This document shows, one piece after another, positions 1-5,892 of a DNA stretch of 7,913 nucleotides. This DNA comes from Pseudomonadota bacterium (GTDB lineage: Bacteria > Pseudomonadota > Gammaproteobacteria > Burkholderiales > SCOH01), in contig JAUPTR010000393.1 of NCBI GenBank assembly GCA_030917985.1, positions 1-7,913 on the forward strand, given 5' to 3'. Under the pieces are notes generated by a model. That model worked only from the letters and a program-made list of their open reading frames with translations, was not told the DNA's origin and ran no database searches. The number at the start of each line of letters is the position of its first letter. The first letter of the stretch is position 1. Position numbers and translations under genes: made by a program.

Positions 1-1718
1 CCCGTGCCTTCAAATTCTTCGGCACGATGCAGCCGCTGGAACACGCCGAACAGTTTGCCAGCGTGCGCAGGGTCGAAGCCGGCACCGTTATCCCTGACAA
101 AATAAACCTGGTTGCCTTCAACCTGGTAACAGCCGACTTCGATTCTGGGCTGCTGCACCTTGCCACTGTATTTCCAGGCATTGCCGAGCAGGTTCTGCAG
201 TGCCGTGCGTATCAGATTGGGGTCGGCATCCATTTGCATGCCGGGTTGAATCTTGACGTTGACAATTCTGGCGGGGTTGGCGATCTGTGTTTCTTCGGCA
301 ATGTTGCGCACCAGTTCGGAAAAATCGATGTGCTCCGGACTGAAGCCCACCCGGCTGACCTTGGCCAGCGACAGCAGGGCGTCGGTCAGGCGCCCCATGT
401 GCTGCACCGAACGGCGGATACGCGCGAGATAATCACGGCCGGTATCATCCAGCACGGTTTGATAGTCTTCGGCGAGAATCTGGCTGAAGCCGTCAATGGA
501 GCGCAACGGGGTTTTCAGATCATGCGAAACCGAGTAGCTGAAGGCCTCCAGCTCGCGGTTGGCTGCCGCCAGTGCGGCCGTGCGTTGTGCCACCAGGTCT
601 TCCAGGTGCACGTGGTAATGATCCAGCTCCGATTCGGCGCGTTTGCGCTCGCTTTCATCCTGCACCACCACGATGTAATACTGTGGATGGCCCAGCTCGT
701 CCCGCAGCAGCGATACAGTCAGGCGCGCCCACAGCAGTTCGCCCCCGGCGCGGGAGAGTTGCACATCGGTTTCGAACATGCTGCGCTCGCCACTATCCAG
801 CTTGAGGCGCGAACGCTCGACTGCGGCCAGATCCTTGTTCTGGAAAATCGCCTGATAGTCGGCCTCCAGCAATTGTTTTTCCTGATAGCCGAGAATGTCC
901 AGCAGGCGGTGATTCACCCTGATCCAGCGCCGCTCGCCAACGCTGATGTGGCCAATGCCGACAGCGGCCTGCTCGAACAGTGCGCGGTAGTGCATTTCAT
1001 TGCGCCGCAGCGCCTGCATCTGTTGTTGCACCGCCTCGGCCATGTGATTGAAATTGCGCCCCAGCTGCGCAATTTCGTCATCGCCGCGCACTTCAACCGG
1101 CTGATCGTAACGCCCCTCGGCAATGGCCTGGCTGCCGGCAATCAGGCGGCTGAAATTTTTGGTCAGCCAGAAACCGAGCACACTCAGCAGCGCAAACGTC
1201 AGCACCACCTCCAGCATGGCAATCAGAATGCCCTGTTGCAGCAGCGAAGAACGCGCCGATGCGATGATCTCGGTTGACAGGCCAAAACGCAGGCTGCCCA
1301 GTGTCTGCCCGGCAAAGCTGATCGGCCGCTGCAGGTGCAGCACCGGCTGATCCAGCGCCGCGCCGATATCCGTCACCGGTGCCGGCAGCTGCTTGTGGTC
1401 GGGCAGGCCGGCCTGCGCTGCTGTGCGCCCCTGTTCATCCAGCACCCGCACATACACCACGCCTTGCGTATGGCTGCCAACCACTTCGTTCAGGCTATCC
1501 TGCAGCGTGGCATAGTCGCCCTGCACCAGATTGGGGCCGATGATGGCGTTGAGCATCGGTACGGTTTGCAGCAGCGCCGCCTCGACGCTGGCGCGCAGCG
1601 CATCATTGATCAGGCGCACGCTGTTGAGCAGCAGCAGCGACAGGAGCACAACCTCGACCACCGTGCTGGCGAGCAACAGGCGTCCGCGCAGGGAACGCAG
1701 CCCAAGCCGCGCCATCAT
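1..1718 (-). CDS. Membrane sensor histidine kinase (sensor-HAMP-PAS-HisKA-HATPase), 3' end missing
   Basis: Inner-membrane histidine kinase that should autophosphorylate on His399 and pass phosphate to a response regulator not seen here. The frame is open from the ATG at 1718 to the left edge, giving 572 codons. Visible in order: TM1 about 14-32; a periplasmic region of about 130 residues; TM2 about 163-185; HAMP about 186-238; one PAS domain about 240-355; a coiled linker; the HisKA H-box SHDLKTPLRS; the HATPase N-box (NLLGNAWKYS, Asn513); the G1 box DNGAGFDP (Asp543); the F-box KLFGVFQRLH; and the first residues of the G2 box (FEGTG), where the window ends. Perhaps 30-60 residues are missing. 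The start is set by GGGAG eight bases upstream and by an ATGA overlap with the binding-protein gene before it; a second ATG follows directly. Both TM helices contain a glutamate (Glu22, Glu170). That it is a kinase is sure; its signal is unknown. Confidence 0.95.
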   Translation of the reverse strand, partial: MMARLGLRSLRGRLLLASTVVEVVLLSLLLLNSVRLINDALRASVEAALLQTVPMLNAIIGPNLVQGDYATLQDSLNEVVGSHTQGVVYVRVLDEQGRTAAQAGLPDHKQLPAPVTDIGAALDQPVLHLQRPISFAGQTLGSLRFGLSTEIIASARSSLLQQGILIAMLEVVLTFALLSVLGFWLTKNFSRLIAGSQAIAEGRYDQPVEVRGDDEIAQLGRNFNHMAEAVQQQMQALRRNEMHYRALFEQAAVGIGHISVGERRWIRVNHRLLDILGYQEKQLLEADYQAIFQNKDLAAVERSRLKLDSGERSMFETDVQLSRAGGELLWARLTVSLLRDELGHPQYYIVVVQDESERKRAESELDHYHVHLEDLVAQRTAALAAANRELEAFSYSVSHDLKTPLRSIDGFSQILAEDYQTVLDDTGRDYLARIRRSVQHMGRLTDALLSLAKVSRVGFSPEHIDFSELVRNIAEETQIANPARIVNVKIQPGMQMDADPNLIRTALQNLLGNAWKYSGKVQQPRIEVGCYQVEGNQVYFVRDNGAGFDPAHAGKLFGVFQRLHRAEEFEGT

Positions 1719-2557
1719 GACAGAAACTCCCGCAAGTCCTTGCGCATCAGTGGCAACAGTTCGTCATAGATTTGCAGATCCTGCTCGGCCACGGGCACCA
1801 GGTTGACGCCACGGGTCTGGAAATATTCCAGCCCGGCCTCGCTGAATGGAAACTCGCTGATTGCCTGCCGGATTGCGGCCAGCTTTTGCGGCGCCAGCCT
1901 CGGGCTGGCCAGCAACACCAGGCTGAGCGCACTGCTGGTGCTGCCCAGAATGCGCAACTGAGCACGTATTTCTGCCGGCATGCGTTCGAATACCGCCCGC
2001 GAGGTGGCAGAGGCCGCTTTGCGCTGACCGATCAGCGCCAGCACTGCGTTGTTGTCGGTGCTGTGAAAATGCTGCTGCAGATCACGGCCCGGATCAAGCC
2101 CCAGCGTGCGCAGCCAGCGCCCGGTTTCCAGCGCCACCAGTGACAGGTGGTGTGGCAGGTTCAGTACCTGGCCCTTGATGTCGGCAACATTGCGCGCCGG
2201 ATCGTCTTTTGGCACCAGCAACAGGGCGTAGAAATCCGAACGCACGCCGGCCACCGGCTGATATTGATAGGTCTGCTGCATGTAGCGGGCAAAATGGGGT
2301 GGCAGCAGCGCCACGTCAAAATCGCCCCGTATCATGCGCTGGACAAATTTGCCGGGGTTGGCGGCGGTGCCAATGCTGACCGGCTGTCTGAGCCTGTCGG
2401 CGAGAAAATCCTTCAGCGGCGCACTCTCTACCAGCAGGCTGCGCGTAGACAGATAAGGCGCAACGCCCAGACGCAAGGGCTGGGCCAGCAGCGCGGCGGG
2501 CCAGCCAAGCAACACACACAGTAGTAAAGGGATAAAGCGATAAGGCAGCAACACCAC
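1715..2557 (-). CDS. PhnD-type periplasmic solute-binding protein, probable partner of the adjacent kinase
   Basis: Secreted periplasmic binding protein of 280 residues in the PhnD / phosphonate-binding-like family. A hydrophobic signal peptide (residues 1-25, ending AALLA) is followed by the family-type opening QPLRLGVAPYLS. Further family traits are a GDFDVALLPP segment near residues 78-87, a hinge-side segment SDFYALLLVPKDDP (107-120) and the STDNNAVLALIGQRKA helix (166-181), which resembles the ligand-proximal PhnD helix. The length is normal for the family. The start is GTG at 2557 with GGAG five bases upstream; a second GTG follows directly. Its stop overlaps the kinase start (ATGA), while no ABC permease or ATPase gene follows. 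I infer that it presents a ligand to the kinase rather than feeding a transporter. The ligand cannot be read from sequence, and a phosphonate should not be assumed. The 91 bases upstream hold no clear promoter, so it may be cotranscribed with the cyclase. Confidence 0.9.
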   Translation of the reverse strand: MVLLPYRFIPLLLCVLLGWPAALLAQPLRLGVAPYLSTRSLLVESAPLKDFLADRLRQPVSIGTAANPGKFVQRMIRGDFDVALLPPHFARYMQQTYQYQPVAGVRSDFYALLLVPKDDPARNVADIKGQVLNLPHHLSLVALETGRWLRTLGLDPGRDLQQHFHSTDNNAVLALIGQRKAASATSRAVFERMPAEIRAQLRILGSTSSALSLVLLASPRLAPQKLAAIRQAISEFPFSEAGLEYFQTRGVNLVPVAEQDLQIYDELLPLMRKDLREFLS

Positions 2558-2648
2558 GGCGTCTCCGTTCTTTTATTGATCTTAGCAGGAGAATGCGGCT
2601 TGAACTTGAGCGCTGGCAGAGTAAGCGGCGCGATGATCGCCCGGCTTG

Positions 2649-4679
2649 TCAGAGCGGATTGCCGTGGGTACGGTTGCGGCCGGATTTCTTGGCGATATAC
2701 AAGGCCTGATCGGCGCCGTAGATCAGAAAGCCCTCGGCCATTGCCTCGCACGGCACAATCGATGCCACTCCCAGCGACAGTGTGACGTGCGGCGCCGCCT
2801 CGGATGCGGCGTGCGGCAATTTCAGCGCCTCGACGGCGGCACGCATGGCATCGGCAATAAACATGGCGCCCGCCAGCGTGGTGCCAGGCAGTAACACAAC
2901 AAACTCCTCGCCACCATAACGCGCCAGCAGGTCTGCCGGGCGGCGCAATTGCGAGTGCAGCGCCTGCGCCACTTCGCGCAGGCAGGTATCACCCTGCTGG
3001 TGGCCGTAGTGATCGTTGTATTTCTTGAAGAAATCGACGTCGGCAAAAATCAGTGCCATGGGCTCGTGCTGACGCACCGCCCGGCGCCATTCGTGCGCCA
3101 GGTATTCATCGAAATAGCGACGGTTGGCGATGCCGGTCATGCCATCCTGATTGGCCTGGCGCATCAGCTCGCGGTTGGCCAGCTTCAGTTGCTGGTTGGC
3201 GTTTTCGGTATCCTGCCGCGCCTGGTCCAGCTTCTCCAGTGTCAGCTTCAGTTCGCGCTCGGTCTGCAGGCGTGCGGAGACATCGCGGGCGATATAGGCC
3301 GCGCCGACGACATCGCCAACCTCATCGCGGATCGGGCTGTATTTGACTTCGAATTCGCGGGTGGCGCCAGCCAGCATCAGCGGCTCGATATTGATGAATA
3401 CCTCGCCGCTCAAAGCCCGTTGCCAGGAGAGAAACGATTGCGCCATTTGCTCCGGATCGTGTGCCACAAACGACAGCAGGTTGACGCCCAGCTCCACCGG
3501 CGTGCGGAAATGCTGCTCGAATGTCTGCTTGAAGGCACGATTGAAGGCGATCAGGTGAAAGCTGTTGTCCACCGAGGCAATCAGGTCACTGCTGCCTTCA
3601 ATGATGCCGTACAGCCGGTTGTGCAGCACGCGCAGTGCGGCCAGTGATTCCTGCAGCTGCCGCGCCCCGCTGCGGCGGGCACTGATATCGCGCACCGCCA
3701 GCAGCACCAGCGGCCGCCCTTCCTGGGTAATCGGGCTGAACAGGGCCTCCAGCCATTTTTCGTGATCATCGGCACAGAGCATGCTCAGCTCCTGCAGATC
3801 CGACTGGCCAGACTGGATCACCTGAAAATAGTCGCTCCAGCGCTGCACCTGGCTGCTTTCATTGCCGGGCGCGAGCAAGTTGGTCAACGGCATGCCGATC
3901 AAATGCATGCGGTGATAACCCAGTTCACGGGCTGCCTCGCGGTTGACCTCGACCACCCGTCCCTTGGCGTCAACCAGCAGCAAGCCGTCACGCGCCAGCT
4001 CGAACAAGGCCTTGAAGCGTTCGGATTCACGCAGCAAGGCTTCAGCATCGCGACGCAGCGAAATGTCCCGGCACACGCCAACGATGCGCGTTTGCCCTTC
4101 ACCCAGTTGAAACAGGCGGGCAAACATTTCCAGCCACACCCACACGCCTTCGCGGTTGGCAATGCGGAAAGTGACCGGCACGGGCGAACCTTCTGCCAGC
4201 AGATCGGCGCGCGCCAGATGCACATTGGCCAGATCGTCCGGATGAATCAGCCGGAACAGGTTCTGGCCGAGCAGTTCGGCAGGTTCGTGGCCCAGCAGCC
4301 GGCGACAGTTGGGCGAGATATACAACACGCTGCCATCGGCCGCATGCCAGCTGAAAATATCGTTGGCAAACTGCACCAGTTGCCGATAACGCGTCAGCTC
4401 CAGTTGCTCGATCTGCTGCAGCGCCTGCTGCGCCTGCTGTGTGCTGGTATCCGTCACCGGGGCAGCCGCTCGCCACAACCAGATACCCAGCCCGATCTGC
4501 AGCAAGGCAGCAGGCAGCAACCACCAGCGCTGATCCAGCACGGCGGACAGCAGCAACAGCAGCAGCCCGCACGCCAGCAGCAAAAACAACCGGCGCCGCT
4601 GGTGCGGGCCAAAGGGTGTGGTGCTGGCAGTAGACAGAAGCCGGGTTGGATTATGGATAGAAAAGCCCATCGTGATCAT
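2649..4679 (-). CDS. Membrane-anchored diguanylate cyclase with three PAS-like domains (PAS-PAS-PAS-GGDEF)
   Basis: Makes the second messenger cyclic di-GMP from two GTP at the inner membrane. In the 676-residue product, a short cytoplasmic N-terminus precedes two membrane helices (about 30-47 and 52-69). PAS-like regions follow at about 98-213, 222-337 and 353-470; the first and third end in the PAC-type motif RDIS/RDVS. A coiled helix (about 470-508) leads to the GGDEF domain (509-676). The catalytic signature is GGEEF (589-593), with metal-ligand Asp547 in ADVDFFKKYND and the C-terminal ADQALYIAKKSGRNR. An inhibitory I-site RPAD (580-583) lies exactly five residues before GGEEF, so product feedback is expected. 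There is no EAL or HD-GYP domain. The start is ATG at 4679; no strong Shine-Dalgarno is seen and an in-frame ATG at 4670 is an alternative. It is divergent from the metal operon. The cyclase assignment is firm; the PAS ligands are unknown. Confidence 0.95.
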   Translation of the reverse strand: MITMGFSIHNPTRLLSTASTTPFGPHQRRRLFLLLACGLLLLLLSAVLDQRWWLLPAALLQIGLGIWLWRAAAPVTDTSTQQAQQALQQIEQLELTRYRQLVQFANDIFSWHAADGSVLYISPNCRRLLGHEPAELLGQNLFRLIHPDDLANVHLARADLLAEGSPVPVTFRIANREGVWVWLEMFARLFQLGEGQTRIVGVCRDISLRRDAEALLRESERFKALFELARDGLLLVDAKGRVVEVNREAARELGYHRMHLIGMPLTNLLAPGNESSQVQRWSDYFQVIQSGQSDLQELSMLCADDHEKWLEALFSPITQEGRPLVLLAVRDISARRSGARQLQESLAALRVLHNRLYGIIEGSSDLIASVDNSFHLIAFNRAFKQTFEQHFRTPVELGVNLLSFVAHDPEQMAQSFLSWQRALSGEVFINIEPLMLAGATREFEVKYSPIRDEVGDVVGAAYIARDVSARLQTERELKLTLEKLDQARQDTENANQQLKLANRELMRQANQDGMTGIANRRYFDEYLAHEWRRAVRQHEPMALIFADVDFFKKYNDHYGHQQGDTCLREVAQALHSQLRRPADLLARYGGEEFVVLLPGTTLAGAMFIADAMRAAVEALKLPHAASEAAPHVTLSLGVASIVPCEAMAEGFLIYGADQALYIAKKSGRNRTHGNPL

Positions 4680-4730
4680 GCAGCAAACTTGCCAATCCGG
4701 CGCAGGGCACGGACAAGCACAAAACAGCGT

Positions 4731-4759
4731 GTTATAGTTTGCCGGATGGCATTGGCGAA
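4731..4759 (-). promoter_or_regulatory. Candidate sigma70 promoter for the diguanylate cyclase gene
   Basis: On the minus strand, TTCGCC (4759-4754) is followed after 17 bases by TATAAC (4736-4731). The -10 matches consensus at five of six positions; the -35 matches only three. Transcription would start near 4724, leaving about 45 bases of leader before the ATG at 4679. This is a visual consensus match in the only intergenic space upstream of the three-gene block; an activator may be needed given the weak -35. Confidence 0.35.
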
Positions 4760-4789
4760 ATGAGCGTCAAGCGTGATTCAAAATGCCAT
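4746..4789. repeat. Inverted repeat ATGGCATT / AATGCCAT in the divergent promoter region
   Basis: A perfect 8-base inverted repeat: ATGGCATT at 4746-4753 and AATGCCAT at 4782-4789, with 28 bases between. The left arm sits in the spacer of the candidate cyclase promoter, the right arm across the -35/spacer junction of the candidate metal-operon promoter. A second pair, GCGAAA at 4755-4760 and TTTCGC at 4791-4796, follows each arm. A further imperfect pair, GCCAATCCGGC (4691-4701) and GCCGGATGGC (4741-4750), differs by one extra base. The placement suggests an operator; the binding protein is unknown and chance is not excluded. Confidence 0.4.
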
Positions 4790-4805
4790 TTTTCGCAAAT
4801 ACAAT
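4777..4805 (+). promoter_or_regulatory. Candidate sigma70 promoter for the metal-efflux operon
   Basis: TTCAAA (4777-4782), a 17-base spacer, then TACAAT (4800-4805). The -35 matches consensus at four positions and the -10 at five, with optimal spacing. Transcription would start near 4812, about 20 bases before the ATG at 4832. The spacer is not the 19-20 bases typical of MerR-activated metal promoters, so a repressor or OmpR-type activator would be a more natural regulator, if any. Confidence 0.45.
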
Positions 4806-4831
4806 CGATTCACCACATATCCTGTTCACCC

Positions 4832-5029
4832 ATGGCTAAATGCTGGCTGTTTCTGCTGATGTGCCTGTTACCGCTGCAAGCACTTGCTGCTTTCAGCGGT
4901 GCGGCTAATACGCAGCCCGTTGCGGGCTTGGCGGCCCATGCCGGCATGGCGCATTGCCATGCCGACAGCAACAGCATGCCGGCTGCCAATAGCGATTGTG
5001 GCGGCCCCGGCCAGGCTCCGGCAGGCTGA
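4832..5029 (+). CDS. CzcI-like secreted peptide, N-terminal part ending at an in-frame TGA
   Basis: As read, this encodes 65 residues. A signal peptide (MAKCWLFLLMCLLPLQALAA, 1-20) is followed by a short segment with His and Cys (AHCHADS at 40-46, SDCGG at 54-58), then TGA at 5027-5029. The signal peptide with its LLPLQ core and the His/Cys spacing resemble CzcI, the small protein encoded ahead of czcCBA in Cupriavidus (order czcN-I-C-B-A from general knowledge), whose exact role is unsettled. The frame could extend upstream to 4739, but the ATG at 4832 places the signal peptide at the N-terminus and lies 20 bases past the expected transcript start. No good Shine-Dalgarno is visible. The same frame continues past the stop with the rest of a CzcI-like protein (next entry), so this is probably the first half of an interrupted gene. 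Confidence 0.6.
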   Translation: MAKCWLFLLMCLLPLQALAAFSGAANTQPVAGLAAHAGMAHCHADSNSMPAANSDCGGPGQAPAG

Positions 5030-5185
5030 GATCACTGCCATTCCTGCCAGTTGTGTGCGGCACCGCTGTTGCCCTTGCAGCAGGCTCGCTCGCCACAATT
5101 GCCCGGCACCTCGGTGCGGGCCCAGCCACCAACCCTGAATTTCAGCTCACTGGCACCTGCGCCGGTCTACCACCCTCCCCGCTGA
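5030..5185 (+). pseudogene. CzcI-like C-terminal part, in frame after the TGA
   Basis: In the same frame as the preceding 65 codons, 51 sense codons follow the TGA and end at a TGA at 5183-5185. They encode a Cys/His cluster DHCHSCQLC and finish with LNFSSLAPAPVYHPPR. A Cys/His motif in mid-protein and a C-terminal F-S-S segment with a proline-rich end are what I remember of CzcI proteins. The combined length, 117 codons, is about the family's usual size. Nothing else is broken between 4832 and 5185, so a single base change, a sequencing error or recoding of the TGA are all possible. No separate start codon with a ribosome binding site serves this part. Function as drawn is doubtful; the reading frame assignment is well supported. 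Confidence 0.6.
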
Positions 5186-5227
5186 GACTTTCCGGCCCTG
5201 ATCCATCGGCTGTGCAGATTGCGTGCT

Positions 5228-5249
5228 GCGCCATGGGGCGCTGTCGCCC
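5228..5249 (+). other. Two mutually exclusive small hairpins in the gene-free stretch 5186-5358
   Basis: GCGCC (5228-5232) can pair with GGCGC (5237-5241) across a four-base loop, and GGGCG (5236-5240) can pair with CGCCC (5245-5249) across another four-base loop. The stems share 5237-5240, so only one can form. No T-run follows, so neither is an intrinsic terminator. The rest of 5186-5358 shows no convincing gene; the only site seen is the ribosome binding site GGAG at 5348-5351 for the next gene. The hairpins may be chance in GC-rich DNA. Confidence 0.3.
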
Positions 5250-5358
5250 ATCCAGCCAGCCGAACCACTCAGCGCCGCCATCGCCGCGTACAGCCGCAGG
5301 GCTTGCCTGCCTTTGCTGGCTGTTTCATACCTGATCAAGCGAATTCTGGAGTTTCACC

Positions 5359-5892
5359 ATGATGCGTCAGACCATCTGTCTGCTGCTTTCGGGCCTGTGT
5401 GCCGCCGCCGGCGCGCATGAAGGCCACGACCATGCCGAGCAGCCGCCGGCATTGAGCAATCCGCTTGCCGCCCGATTTTATGGCGGCAGCGACAAACTGG
5501 AGCTGGTTGCCATCCATCAAGGGACACACTGGCAACTGTATCTGGATCATCACGACAACAATCAGCCGCTGCGCCAGGCCAGGGTATCGCTGGAAGCCAA
5601 CGGAAAAACCGGCATCGCCCGCGCCAATGGCGATCACTATCTGCTGGATGCCCCCTGGCTGTCGCAACCGGGCAGGCATCTGCTGGTGCTGAGTGTCGAA
5701 TCCCCCCAGCTCAACGAACTGCTGTCAGTCGAATACACCCATCACGCGGATGCTGCGGATACACACGCGGACGAGCCACACCCGCCCTGGCCAGCCTCAC
5801 GCCGGGCAGCGGCGGGCGGCCTGCTCGCCGGCCTGTTGCTGGCGGCATTCTGGTTCTGGCGTAAACAAGGGCAGCGGAGGGCTTCAGCATGA
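5359..5892 (+). CDS. His-rich periplasmic protein with C-terminal membrane anchor, metal-efflux operon
   Basis: A 177-residue protein that I do not recognise as a named family. A signal peptide (1-19, ending AAAGA) is followed by HEGHDH at 20-25. Residues about 30-126 look like a compact beta-rich domain (alternating strands such as KLELVAI, WQLYLD, RHLLVLSV). A linker rich in His and Asp (127-142) leads to a single membrane helix (about 150-167) and a basic cytoplasmic tail (RKQGQRR). I count 13 histidines and no cysteine after the signal peptide. This suggests a periplasmic metal binder tethered to the inner membrane, perhaps delivering metal to the adaptor or pump. GGAG seven bases before the ATG fixes the start; a second ATG follows. 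Its stop overlaps the adaptor start (ATGA). It occupies the place where czcC lies in classical czcICBA operons but shows no outer-membrane channel features. Confidence 0.85.
   Translation: MMRQTICLLLSGLCAAAGAHEGHDHAEQPPALSNPLAARFYGGSDKLELVAIHQGTHWQLYLDHHDNNQPLRQARVSLEANGKTGIARANGDHYLLDAPWLSQPGRHLLVLSVESPQLNELLSVEYTHHADAADTHADEPHPPWPASRRAAAGGLLAGLLLAAFWFWRKQGQRRASA

Noticed and set aside
27..1277. Long plus-strand open frame (416 codons) opposite the kinase gene
   Set aside because: The minus strand codes for unmistakable HAMP, PAS, HisKA and HATPase motifs throughout. The plus-strand product is rich in His, Gln and Arg, has no domain pattern, and is a mirror of GC-rich coding DNA.
2558..2648. 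Promoter or terminator between the cyclase and the binding-protein gene
   Set aside because: TAAGAT on the minus strand resembles a -10 but no -35 sits at proper spacing, and the GCGA/TCGC stem is short without a T-run. The sequence decides nothing about cotranscription.
3762..4763. Plus-strand open frame (333 codons) opposite the diguanylate cyclase
   Set aside because: It lies antisense to membrane and PAS coding sequence, its product is Gln/His-rich low complexity, and no ribosome binding site is convincing.
5045..5062. Possible SECIS-like hairpin after the in-frame TGA (TGCC / GGCA with a 10-base loop containing GT)
   Set aside because: The stem is only four base pairs and the long loop is unlike a compact bacterial SECIS. 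Its distance of about 15 bases from the TGA is near the expected range, but that alone is weak. Selenocysteine is kept only as a remote option in the stop-codon finding.
5303..5331. Possible promoter TTGCCT-17-CATACC ahead of the 177-residue gene
   Set aside because: The -10 matches consensus at only three positions; the gene is more simply served by the promoter upstream of 4832.
4996..5334. Plus-strand open frame (112 codons) overlapping the CzcI-like gene
   Set aside because: The CzcI-like N-terminus and C-terminus share a different frame. This overlapping frame has no recognisable motif beyond scattered Cys and Pro, so it is neither a frameshift continuation nor a separate gene.
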